Origin: JACCTU01 sp963769665
Lineage (GTDB): Bacteria; Actinomycetota; Thermoleophilia; Gaiellales; Gaiellaceae
Assembly (NCBI GenBank): GCA_963769665.1
Contig: CAVYMQ010000003.1
Span: 248,001-312,000 of the forward strand
Length of the DNA stretch: 64,000 nt
Direction of reading: 5' to 3'
The first letter of the stretch is position 1; each line of letters begins with the position of its first letter. Below the pieces are notes generated by a model. That model was not told where the DNA came from. It worked only from the letters and a program-made list of their open reading frames with translations, and made no database searches. Positions 40,875 to 47,786 of the stretch are shown piece by piece. The position numbers and the translations under genes were made by a program.

Positions 40875-41614
40875 GCACCGCTCTGTTGCTTCACGCCGGG
40901 ATCGCGGACAGCCGAATGTGGGAGCCGCAGGTCGAGGTGCTTCGCGCGGCCGGCTATCGGGTGCTTGCACCTGACCTGCGTGGGTTCGGGGAGCGAGAAC
41001 TGGAGCCTGCGCCGTTCTCGCACGTGCGCGACGTCGAGGCGCTGCTCGACGCCCCGGCCGCTGTCGTCGGAAACTCGATGGGCGGCCGGGTGGCTCTCGA
41101 GCTGGCGGTGCTCCGGCCGGACCTCGTGGAGCGGCTCGTCCTGATCGCGCCGGGCCTGCCTCGGTGGCAGTGGTCCGATGACACGCGCGCGGGCTGGGCG
41201 GAGGAGGAAGCGGCCTTCGAACGCGGCGACTTCACGGCAGCAGCCGAGGCGAGCTTGCGTCTGTGGGTCGATGGCCCCCGCCGCTCCCCGGACGCGGTCG
41301 ACGCAGATCTGCGCTCGGCCGTGGGCGCCATGGTGCTCCGCTCCTACGAGCTCCAGCAGCACGCGTGGGAGGCCGGCGCGGAAGAGGAGGAGCTCGAGCC
41401 GCCGGTCAACGATCGGCTCGGTGAGGTCCGCTGCCCGACGCTGGTGCTCGTCGGTGACGAAGACGTACCGGACATGCAGGCGATCGCCGCCCACGTTGCC
41501 GACTCCGTCAGCGGCGCCCGACTCGTGACAGTGTCCGGCGCGGCGCACCTACCGAGCCTCGAACGAGCAGACGAGGTCAACGCGCTCCTGCTCGAGTTTC
41601 TGCGCGAACGCTAA
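40865..41614 (+). CDS. Alpha/beta hydrolase
   Basis: 249 aa from ATG 40865. Oxyanion region LLLHAGIADSRMW, strand/loop VLAPDLRGFGERELEPAPFSHVRDV, nucleophile elbow VVGNSMGGRVALELA (Ser), acid VLVGDEDVPDM (Asp), and His of VSGAAHLPSLERADEVNALLLEFL. A complete catalytic triad, so an active esterase or C-C hydrolase of unknown substrate. Overlaps the upstream gene by 10 nt and shares CTAA with the stop of the convergent cupin gene. A degenerate copy of its last 180 nt lies at 43606-43788. Confidence 0.92.
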   Translation: MRLSTALLLHAGIADSRMWEPQVEVLRAAGYRVLAPDLRGFGERELEPAPFSHVRDVEALLDAPAAVVGNSMGGRVALELAVLRPDLVERLVLIAPGLPRWQWSDDTRAGWAEEEAAFERGDFTAAAEASLRLWVDGPRRSPDAVDADLRSAVGAMVLRSYELQQHAWEAGAEEEELEPPVNDRLGEVRCPTLVLVGDEDVPDMQAIAAHVADSVSGARLVTVSGAAHLPSLERADEVNALLLEFLRER

Positions 41615-42096
41615 TCCGCGTCCGGCAACGGCCCGACGAACTCGATGCCGTACTCCTCGGCGGCTTGCTTGATCTGCGACCCGTCGATCGACTCGAGCGG
41701 CGGCAAGCCTCCAGGCCGAGAAGGCAATGTGATGGCCCGGTAGAACTGACCATGCCGGGGCGTGGTCAAGATCAAGTAGCGGGCGGTCTCCGACTCGACT
41801 CGGAAGCCGTGCACCGTCCCACCCGGTATGTGCGCGAACGAGCCAGCCCCCGACCGAACGCCCGGCTGATCTCCGATGAACAGCGTGATCTCGCCCTCGA
41901 CGACGTAGAAGGACTCCATGTCGTCCCGGTGCAGGTGCAACGGGACGCTCTCCCCGCGCTTCGCGCGCTCGTCGACCAACGCGAACGCGTCTCGTGTCGT
42001 CTCCCCGGTGGCGAGAAAGTACGTGGAAGTCTCGCCCAGCCAGCGGAGCTCGCCATCTCCAGCGTGGTGAACGTACGCGCCGCTCGCAGCCTCCAT
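41611..42096 (-). CDS. Cupin-domain protein
   Basis: 161 aa from ATG 42096, preceded by GAGGGAGGCGAC. Cupin motif 1: PLHLHRDDMESFYVVEGEITLFIG (H-x-H...E). Motif 2: GSFAHIPGGTVHGFRVESETARYLILTTP (His). The metal ligands His, His, Glu, His are all present. Probably a small-molecule dioxygenase, isomerase or binding cupin. Its 5' leader runs into the third nrdJ 3'-end remnant. Confidence 0.88.
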   Translation of the reverse strand: MEAASGAYVHHAGDGELRWLGETSTYFLATGETTRDAFALVDERAKRGESVPLHLHRDDMESFYVVEGEITLFIGDQPGVRSGAGSFAHIPGGTVHGFRVESETARYLILTTPRHGQFYRAITLPSRPGGLPPLESIDGSQIKQAAEEYGIEFVGPLPDAD

Positions 42097-42121
42097 GTCG
42101 CCTCCCTCGTCGAAGAGCCGG

Positions 42122-42160
42122 CACCTGCCGCGACTGCGGTACGACACCGGTTGCAGCTAG
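42122..42160 (+). pseudogene. Third, short remnant of the nrdJ 3' end
   Basis: Aligns with the last 40 nt of nrdJ, including TGCCGCGACTGCGG and the terminal GCAGCTAG: 33 of 40 positions match with a 1-nt deletion. It encodes the TCRDCGT zinc-finger end before the frame breaks. Marks the possible right end of the region accreted at nrdJ. Confidence 0.7.
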
Positions 42161-42174
42161 TCAAGCTGACGGGC

Positions 42175-42208
42175 TCGCGCGGGGCCGCTTGACGGCGACC
42201 CCGCGCGA
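42175..42208 (-). terminator. Hairpin terminator for the ScyD/ScyE-like gene
   Basis: TCGCGCGGGG (42175-42184) and CCCCGCGCGA (42199-42208) form a perfect 10-bp stem with a 14-nt loop, 20 nt downstream of the minus-strand stop at 42229. Confidence 0.65.
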
Positions 42209-42228
42209 AGACGTGCGAACGCGCTTCC

Positions 42229-43332
42229 CTAGTGGAGCCCGATCTTGATGACCTGGCCGCCGCCGAAGCACACCGTGCACGTGGTCACGTATGCCGCGCC
42301 CCGACCGAAGGCGACGCCGTACGGCGCGAACAATCCGCCGACAACCGTCTCGTGGTTACTGCTGCCCGGGTTGATCTTCACCAGTGCGCCGATCGGCCCA
42401 GTGAGCAGGCCGTTGCTCGAGATCTCCACCGCGTAGAGCGACCCGTCGGGTGCGAACGCCAGATCGGTGAGGTTCGTGAGCCCCGACGCGTAGACCGTCG
42501 CGGGCCGCCCCGGAACCACGCGCCAGATGTTGGCATCGCCCTTCTCGAACGGGAAGCCCGTCAGCTGGCTGATGTAGTACGCGCCGTCAGGTCCCTGCAC
42601 CACCGAGGTCGGCACTGCGTCAGTGGGGATCTGGGTGCCCGGCGGCAAGCCGAGGAACGGCGGGGCCAGCGCGCTCCCGGGGGGCAACGCGGTGATCGTG
42701 GTGAAGGTGCCCTTGTGCGATGCCCGCAGCACGGCGTTGCCGCCGGCGTCGGCCAGGATGTAGCCGTCGCCCTGACGGACCTGGCCGACCGGGTTGGTGT
42801 CGATGTCGGTGCCGTCCGGGTTGGCCGCCACCTCATATGCGAGCACGTCGGCGAACAGCGAGATGCCGTCGTGCTTGAGCTTGCCGGCGACCAAGGTCCC
42901 GAGCAGCCCCGCCTGAGGGCCGTACGCGGCCTTCAGCGCGTCGTCGCCACCGAGTCCGATGCTGAGCACGTACTTCTGGCTGCCGGTGAACGTGATGTCC
43001 GAAGGCCCCAAGGCCTCGGCCTCCCCGGCGATCGAGGGAAGCCCGGTCACGACACGGACGTCCGCTCCGCTGTCTCGAACCAACGTGACGGCACCGGTGA
43101 AACCGAAGCACGAAGGACCGAGAGCCGGATGCTCGACGCCGCACGTGATCGAGCCGCCTCTCCCCGCCTCGACGACGTACAGCTCTCCGTCAGCCGAGAA
43201 CGTGAGGTGGCGAGGATTGTCCAAGCCCGAGGCGACGACCTGCGTCGTCTGCGCCGCTGCCGCTGTCGCAAGCGCGAGCGCAACAATCGCCGCGGCCGCA
43301 ACCGCGAGCGGTATTACTCGCTTGGTGCGCAA
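42229..43332 (-). CDS. ScyD/ScyE-family secreted beta-propeller protein
   Basis: 367 aa from TTG 43332, preceded by GGAAGGGGA at 5-nt spacing. Signal peptide (RVIPLAVAAAAIVALALATAAAA), then the family pattern VVASGLDNPRHLTFSADGELYVVEAGRGG, LSIGLGGD, VRQGDGYILADAGGNAVLRAS, VPTSVVQGPDGAYYISQLTGFPFEKGDANIWRV, LTNLTDLAFAPDGSLYAVEIS and GGLFAPYGVAFGRGAAYVTTCTVC. Extracellular six-bladed-type propeller. Two such proteins are known from scytonemin clusters in cyanobacteria, but members are widespread elsewhere with unknown roles. The leader DNA upstream is made of gene fragments. Confidence 0.88.
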   Translation of the reverse strand: MRTKRVIPLAVAAAAIVALALATAAAAQTTQVVASGLDNPRHLTFSADGELYVVEAGRGGSITCGVEHPALGPSCFGFTGAVTLVRDSGADVRVVTGLPSIAGEAEALGPSDITFTGSQKYVLSIGLGGDDALKAAYGPQAGLLGTLVAGKLKHDGISLFADVLAYEVAANPDGTDIDTNPVGQVRQGDGYILADAGGNAVLRASHKGTFTTITALPPGSALAPPFLGLPPGTQIPTDAVPTSVVQGPDGAYYISQLTGFPFEKGDANIWRVVPGRPATVYASGLTNLTDLAFAPDGSLYAVEISSNGLLTGPIGALVKINPGSSNHETVVGGLFAPYGVAFGRGAAYVTTCTVCFGGGQVIKIGLH

Positions 43333-43433
43333 TGGATTCCCCTTCCATGATGGTTGGGATCTGGGCGAGCTTAAACCCGCAGCAGCATGCTCGCCAACCG
43401 TCATGCGTTCGACGGGACCTGCGAAGCGGCCCG

Positions 43434-43565
43434 AGAGCCACACTGCGCCAGTCAGGTTCACGAGCAAGACGGGTTTGAGGCCGACCGCAGCCGTGCGGTT
43501 CGGGTGAACCCGAGGTCGCCGATCCGGGCGATCATCGAGCCCAGCACCATCAAGTCGAGCACGAG
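43434..43565 (-). pseudogene. Fragment of the HAAS/membrane gene found intact at 47.8-49.1 kb
   Basis: About 130 nt match 47917-48050 closely. On the minus strand it reads LDLMVLGSMIARIGDLGF and, after a 1-nt deletion (GGTTCGGGTGA for GGTTCGGCGTGA), NRTAAVGLKPVLLVNLTGAVWL; the intact gene has LDVMVLGTMVARIGDLGF and NRTAALGLNLVLLVNLAGAAWL. A partial, frameshifted copy or the remnant of a paralogue. Confidence 0.8.
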
Positions 43566-43605
43566 ACGATTCACGGCACGAACAAGTGGACAGCTGCATC
43601 TGTTC

Positions 43606-43788
43606 GTCCCGACGCTGGTGCTTGTCGGTGATGAAGACGTATAGGACATGGTGGCGATCGCCGCCCACGTTGCCGACTCCGTCAGCGGTGCTCGACTCGT
43701 GACTGTGTCGGGGGCGGCGCACCTACCGAGCCTTGAACGAGCAGACGAGGTCAACGCACTCCTGCTCGCGTTACTGCGCGAGCGTTAG
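43606..43788 (+). pseudogene. 3' fragment of an alpha/beta hydrolase gene (copy of 40865-41614)
   Basis: Reads PTLVLVGDEDV-stop-DMVAIAAHVADSVSGARLV and VSGAAHLPSLERADEVNALLLALLRER, nearly identical to the last 60 residues of the intact hydrolase, but with a TAG in place of the Pro codon after GDEDV and no N-terminal two thirds. It abuts the membrane-gene fragment, so two unrelated gene pieces are joined here. Confidence 0.85.
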
Positions 43789-43801
43789 GCGCCGGCACGC
43801 A

Positions 43802-44164
43802 CTACGTCGAGAACGTCTGATCGATCGAGACCTCGTAGATGTCCGCGCTCTGGCGTCGACCGCCGCCCTCGCCGGGCGACATCGCGTCGAAGAGCCTGTC
43901 GACTCCGCGCGCGTCTTCCTCGGTCTCACAGAAGAGCACCATCGCTGAGCTGCCCTTCTCCTCGTCCGCGAGCACGATCGTTCGCTTGATCGCCGCCAGC
44001 AGTCTCGCGACCTCGTCGCGCTCGAACTGGCCCTTCACCTGCTCGGCCATCTGGTCGATCGACTCGTCCGAGAGGCCAAGCTGCATCTGGTCGCGCATGT
44101 CGCCGAGCTCCTGCTTCAGCTTCGCCGGCTCCGAGCCTTCGAACCGTGTAACGCGTGCGAACAT
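43802..44164 (-). CDS. Small protein, monooxygenase-like fold suspected
   Basis: 120 aa from ATG 44164 with AAAGGAGCC upstream. MFARVTRFEGSEPAKLKQELGDMRDQM opens like antibiotic-biosynthesis-monooxygenase or stress-responsive dimeric alpha/beta barrel proteins. The repeat-like second half is AAIKRTIVLADEEKGSSAMVLFCETEEDARGVDRLFDAM. Ends SADIYEVSIDQTFST. No catalytic residue can be assigned. It follows the SRPBCC gene in the same direction, 39 nt away, and may belong to the ArsR/SRPBCC operon. Confidence 0.72.
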   Translation of the reverse strand: MFARVTRFEGSEPAKLKQELGDMRDQMQLGLSDESIDQMAEQVKGQFERDEVARLLAAIKRTIVLADEEKGSSAMVLFCETEEDARGVDRLFDAMSPGEGGGRRQSADIYEVSIDQTFST

Positions 44165-44203
44165 CCTGGCTCCTTTCGCTTGACTGGACTCCTGGGCGGT
44201 CCC

Positions 44204-44707
44204 TTACGAAGAGCGGGTGCCGGACCCGAGTAGTAGCGCATCCATCTGGCCTACCGCCTGCTCCAGGCCATCGAGCATGCCCATCCCGACCAGCTTGTCA
44301 AGCTCCTCACGTGACGCGTAGGTCGACCGCAGCTCCATTCGGGTGCCGCCATCACGTTCGCTGAGTCGCATGACGACGTCGACCACGGGCATCTGCTCGT
44401 TGGGAGTTCCGTTCTCGTCCGCGAAGCCGTCGGTGAACTGCAGCGACGTCGGCGGATCGACCGACGTGACGCGCCACCAGCCGCGGGGCTGATCGCCGTC
44501 CGGGCCGGTCATGTAGTAGGTGACCTCGCCGCCGGGAGAGAGGTCGTGCTTCTCGAAGGTCGACGGGTACGTCGGCGGGCCCCACCAGCGCTCGAGCTTG
44601 CGCGGATCGGCCCACAGTTGCCACACCTCGTCGATCGAAGCGTCGAAGTCCGCGACGAGGGTTGTCGTCAGGTTGTCGTAGTCGGTGTCGAGGCTCGTCA
44701 CGCTCAT
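44204..44707 (-). CDS. SRPBCC (AHSA1-like) protein, second ArsR-paired copy
   Basis: 167 aa from ATG 44707, overlapping the ArsR stop (ATGA). TTTLVADFDASIDEVWQLWADPRKLERWWGPPTYPSTFEKHDLSPGGEVTYYMTGPDG, then GWWRVTSVDPPTSLQFTDGFADENG and RMELRSTYASREELDKLVGMGMLDGLEQAVGQMDALL. The WWGPP motif and PGG turn are characteristic of AHSA1-type SRPBCC proteins. Gene order and coupling repeat those at 24.4-25.2 kb, but the two proteins are only distantly alike. Confidence 0.9.
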   Translation of the reverse strand: MSVTSLDTDYDNLTTTLVADFDASIDEVWQLWADPRKLERWWGPPTYPSTFEKHDLSPGGEVTYYMTGPDGDQPRGWWRVTSVDPPTSLQFTDGFADENGTPNEQMPVVDVVMRLSERDGGTRMELRSTYASREELDKLVGMGMLDGLEQAVGQMDALLLGSGTRSS

Positions 44708-45072
44708 CTCTTGGTGTCCTCCTTCGAGTTTGTCTGCCTCCGATGCCGCGGGAGCAGATCCGACATCCGTTCTGCGCGGCCGCGCCACGTCTGTTCGAGC
44801 TCGTCGAGAACCTGTCGCACTCGCTCGACGGCGCCGACATCGGTCTGCACCAGCTGTTCTCGCCCACGCCGCTCCTTGGTGACCAGGCCCGCGCGTTCCA
44901 GTACCGCAACGTGCTTCTGCACCGCCGCAAAGCTCATGGGATACGCCTCGGCCAGACGCGACACCGACCGCTCACCCTCCGCGCAGCGGCGAAGAATGTC
45001 CCTGCGGGTCGAGTCCGAGAGCGCGTGAAACAGGTCGTCGACGGCCTCGTCCCTGAGCTCATCTACAACCAT
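44704..45072 (-). CDS. ArsR-family winged-helix repressor, second copy
   Basis: 122 aa from ATG 45072. DDLFHALSDSTRRDILRRCAEGERSVSRLAEAYPMSFAAVQKHVAVLERAGLVTKERRGREQLVQ is a standard winged helix; the single Cys (RRCAEG) does not make a metal site. The upstream in-frame start at 45105 is rejected because TAACGT sits 8 nt before 45072 and a perfect palindrome covers the ATG. Likely self-repressing, controlling itself and the SRPBCC gene. Confidence 0.92.
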   Translation of the reverse strand: MVVDELRDEAVDDLFHALSDSTRRDILRRCAEGERSVSRLAEAYPMSFAAVQKHVAVLERAGLVTKERRGREQLVQTDVGAVERVRQVLDELEQTWRGRAERMSDLLPRHRRQTNSKEDTKR

Positions 45073-45081
45073 GTGGTTGTA
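45064..45081 (-). promoter_or_regulatory. Palindromic operator over the ArsR start codon
   Basis: TACAACCATGTGGTTGTA has 8-bp perfect arms around TG and contains the complement of the ATG of the ArsR gene. The -10-like TAACGT (minus strand, 45081-45086) abuts it. Repressor bound here would cover the transcription start, the expected autoregulation of an ArsR protein. Confidence 0.65.
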
Positions 45082-45114
45082 CGTTACCACTTCCACAGGT
45101 CGCACGAGACGCGG

Positions 45115-45804
45115 TCAGCCCGGGCGTGCGAAGGCGACTTCCGCTGCGTCGTTCCGCGCTCCGGCGCGCCAGAGCCGGTACCCGGTGACGCCCCACGCAA
45201 CCATCAGCGGCACCAGGCCGAGACTGTTGTGGCCAAGACCGAAGCTGCCGAACCACCACAGCGGCAGACTGAGGACGAGCAGCCACGACGTCAGGCGCGG
45301 CTCGTACCCGCCGCGGAGGAGACCGACGCCGAGGACCGTCGATCCGAGGAGGCTCAGGAGGAGTCCCGGGAACATCATGGTCATGAACGGCACGTCGATC
45401 GCCGCGTGCATGCCGCTGACGACGAACATCGCGACCGCGACCACCAGGAGACCGAGCGCGAAGAGCGCGTAGCCGAAGAGTCCGACGCGCCAGCCCCACC
45501 GCTCGAGTCGCGACCGCGAAGCGGGCCGGAGCGAGCGAGCCGCCAGAGCGCACAGCAGCACCGCCGGGACGAGCAGCGCGAACAGCTGCGTGTACGCCGA
45601 ATAGACCCGATCGACCGACGCAAACGTGAGCAGCGGGCCGGCGAGATCGATGCCGCGCTCGGTCCAGCCTGGGAACATCGTCGCGGATTCGAATTCCCCC
45701 GCTCCCTCAGCTGTGCGGGAGTACGCGAGTGCGAGCAGCGGCGCGAACACGACGGACGCCGCGGCGGCGACGACTGCGTAGAGACCGGCAAGACGCGTGG
45801 ACAT
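45115..45804 (-). CDS. Polytopic membrane protein
   Basis: 229 aa from ATG 45804 with GGAGGTTCC upstream. Six helices: LYAVVAAAASVVFAPLLALAY, YTQLFALLVPAVLLCALAA, GWRVGLFGYALFALGLLVVAVAMFVV, FMTMMFPGLLLSLLGSTVLGVGLL, SWLLVLSLPLWWFGSFGLG, GLVPLMVAWGVTGYRLW. Conserved-looking features are GMHAAIDVPFMTMMFP and GHNSLGLVPL. No family recognised. Its stop is 42 nt from the ArsR start on the same strand. Confidence 0.8.
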   Translation of the reverse strand: MSTRLAGLYAVVAAAASVVFAPLLALAYSRTAEGAGEFESATMFPGWTERGIDLAGPLLTFASVDRVYSAYTQLFALLVPAVLLCALAARSLRPASRSRLERWGWRVGLFGYALFALGLLVVAVAMFVVSGMHAAIDVPFMTMMFPGLLLSLLGSTVLGVGLLRGGYEPRLTSWLLVLSLPLWWFGSFGLGHNSLGLVPLMVAWGVTGYRLWRAGARNDAAEVAFARPG

Positions 45805-45880
45805 GTGAGGAACCTCCTGGTCGGATGGGAGCGCTCATCGTCCGCCCACGACCCCGCGTTTTCATCGAACCCGCGGTCGA

Positions 45881-45910
45881 ATCGGCGTCAACCCCTGGGT
45901 TGATGCCGAT
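45881..45910 (+). promoter_or_regulatory. 14-bp inverted repeat over the -35 region of the NarL-type kinase gene
   Basis: ATCGGCGTCAACCC (45881-45894) and GGGTTGATGCCGAT (45897-45910) are inverted repeats with one mismatch and a 2-nt centre. They end 15 nt before the -10 at 45926. A dimeric regulator such as the adjacent LuxR-type response regulator could bind here. Confidence 0.6.
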
Positions 45911-45925
45911 CGCGGCGGAGCGCGC

Positions 45926-45931
45926 TAGCGT
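45926..45931 (+). promoter_or_regulatory. -10 element TAGCGT, leaderless position
   Basis: TAGCGT (TAnnnT) ends 6 nt before ATG 45938 with no ribosome site between. Confidence 0.5.
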
Positions 45932-45937
45932 GACCCA

Positions 45938-47098
45938 ATGCGTCCGTTGAACCTCGCCGAGCACCGGTGGCGTCGCATCGGGGGAAGCGACCTCGTGCTA
46001 CCTGTGCTGTTCGGACTCGCCGGGACGCTCGAGTTCCTCGTTCAGGGCTACAGGCCGCTCGCGGTCGCGCTCGGCACGTATTGGGCGGCCGCCCTCGTGC
46101 TCTGCGCACGACGCGTCGCACCGCTCGCCATGCCGCTCGTCGTTGCCGGGATCTACGCGCTGACACCGATCCTCGGCTTCGACGTGAGCGAGCCGTCGGC
46201 GTGGGTCCTGCTTCCGGGGCTCGCCTTCTATTCGGCGGGAAGCCTCGTACCACGGTCTCGCGCGCCGCTCGGCCTCGCGAGCGTACTTGCCGCACTCGTC
46301 ATCATCTTCGCGACGCTCGACTGGCTGACGACATTCGATCCCGACATCATCTTCGGCGTCGTCTGGGTGACCGGGCCATGGATGATCGGCGTCGCTGTCC
46401 GCGAGACCCTCGAGCGGAATCGTGACCTCGCGATCGAGGCTGAGCGCGCGCGAGGCGATGCGGAGCGCGCGGCCGTAGCCGAACGCGAGCGGATCGCGCG
46501 CGAGCTGCACGACGTGCTCGCGCATTCGCTCAGCGTGATGGTCGTGCAGGCGTCTCTCGCCGAGGACCTCGTTGTGCGCGACCCCGCGGGTGCGGTCGGT
46601 GCGATCAGGGAGGTGCAGCAGATCGGCCGCGACGCGCTCGGTGAGACGGCACGCCTGCTCCGCCTCGTCCGCGACGACGAGGGCGAGTTCGGCGTACGGC
46701 CCCAGCATGCGCTCGCCGATCTCGCGGCACTCGCGGACGACTACGTGCGCGCAGGCCTCGACGTGGACCTCGTCGTCGATCCCGCCGCCCGAACGTTGCC
46801 GATCGGCGTCGGATTGTCGGCGTATCGGATCGTCCAGGAGGCGCTGACGAACGCCCTCAAGCACGCGCCCGGAAGTCGAGTCAGCGTGCGCGTCGAGAAG
46901 CGAGGAGCCGAGCTCGCGGTCGAGGTCGAAAACAGCGCCGCGACAGGCGCTCCTCCGGTGCGCGTCCCAAGTGGTCATGGACTCATGGGCGTGCGCGAGC
47001 GCGTCGCGCTCTTCGGCGGGACGCTGCGCGCGGGCCCGCTCGAAGACGGCGGCTTTCGGCTCGCTGCGACGTTGCCGACACCGCCGGAGACGCGGTGA
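45938..47098 (+). CDS. NarL-type membrane sensor histidine kinase
   Basis: 386 aa. Four to five N-terminal helices (DLVLPVLFGLAGTLEFLV; ALGTYWAAALVLCA; MPLVVAGIYALTPILGF; PLGLASVLAALVIIFATLDWL; IFGVVWVTGPWMIGVAV), a coiled coil rich in Arg/Glu/Ala, then HisKA_3 with the phospho-His in ERERIARELHDVLAHSLSVMVVQASL, and HATPase_c with EALTNALKHA and GHGLMGVRERVALFGG. The stop overlaps the response-regulator start (GTGA). DesK-like architecture; the signal is probably membrane-related, but this is an inference. Confidence 0.94.
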   Translation: MRPLNLAEHRWRRIGGSDLVLPVLFGLAGTLEFLVQGYRPLAVALGTYWAAALVLCARRVAPLAMPLVVAGIYALTPILGFDVSEPSAWVLLPGLAFYSAGSLVPRSRAPLGLASVLAALVIIFATLDWLTTFDPDIIFGVVWVTGPWMIGVAVRETLERNRDLAIEAERARGDAERAAVAERERIARELHDVLAHSLSVMVVQASLAEDLVVRDPAGAVGAIREVQQIGRDALGETARLLRLVRDDEGEFGVRPQHALADLAALADDYVRAGLDVDLVVDPAARTLPIGVGLSAYRIVQEALTNALKHAPGSRVSVRVEKRGAELAVEVENSAATGAPPVRVPSGHGLMGVRERVALFGGTLRAGPLEDGGFRLAATLPTPPETR

Positions 47099-47757
47099 CG
47101 AGCGTCGTCCTCGCCGACGACCAGGATCTCGTGCGCAGCGGTCTCCGCGCTCTGCTCGAGGCTCGCGAGATCGAGGTACGCGCAGACGTCGCAAACGGAC
47201 GCGAAGCCGTAACAGCCGCACGCGAGCACCGGCCCGACGTGCTCGTCATGGACATCCGGATGCCCGTCATGGACGGAATCGCCGCCACCCGCGAGATCAC
47301 GGCGAGCAGCCTGCCGACACGCGTTCTCGTGCTCACGACCTACGACCTCGACCAGTACGTGTACGAGGCGCTGAAGGCGGGCGCGTCGGGATTCATGCTC
47401 AAGACAACGCCGCCGGACCGCCTCGCGCAGGCGATCGAGGTCGTCGCAGCCGGTGAGGCGCTGCTGGCGCCGAGTCTCACGCAGCGACTGATCGAGGAAC
47501 ACGTGCGGCGCCCGCCGCCGAGCGCCGGTGTCCCGGAGTCACTGGCGGAGCTGACGGACCGGGAGCGCGAGGTACTCGTGCTCGTGGCGCGCGGGCTCTC
47601 GAACGAGGAGATCGCAGAGCGACTCGTCGTCAGCCTCGCAACGGTGAAGACCCACCTGAACCGCGTCCTCGGCAAGCTCGATCTACGCAGCCGCGCACAG
47701 GCGGTCGTCGCTGCGTACGAGACAGGACTCGTACGCCCGGGCGGCGACGAAGCCTAG
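47095..47757 (+). CDS. NarL/LuxR-type response regulator
   Basis: 220 aa from GTG 47095. Receiver: VVLADDQDLVRSGLRALL, phospho-Asp in DVLVMDIRMPVMDGI, Thr of VLVLTTYDLDQYV, Lys of GFMLKTTPP. C-terminal LuxR helix-turn-helix: LTDREREVLVLVARGLSNEEIAERLVVSLATVKTHLNRVLGKLDLRSRAQ. Cognate to the kinase it overlaps. The inverted repeat at 45881 is a candidate target. Confidence 0.96.
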   Translation: MTSVVLADDQDLVRSGLRALLEAREIEVRADVANGREAVTAAREHRPDVLVMDIRMPVMDGIAATREITASSLPTRVLVLTTYDLDQYVYEALKAGASGFMLKTTPPDRLAQAIEVVAAGEALLAPSLTQRLIEEHVRRPPPSAGVPESLAELTDREREVLVLVARGLSNEEIAERLVVSLATVKTHLNRVLGKLDLRSRAQAVVAAYETGLVRPGGDEA

Positions 47758-47786
47758 TCAACGGCTGCGGCGGTACGGCGGGGCGG

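Noticed and set aside
32303..42160. Search for an integrase, transposase or excisionase in the island
   Set aside because: None of the frames in this interval shows integrase or transposase motifs; mobility is inferred only from the repeated nrdJ ends.
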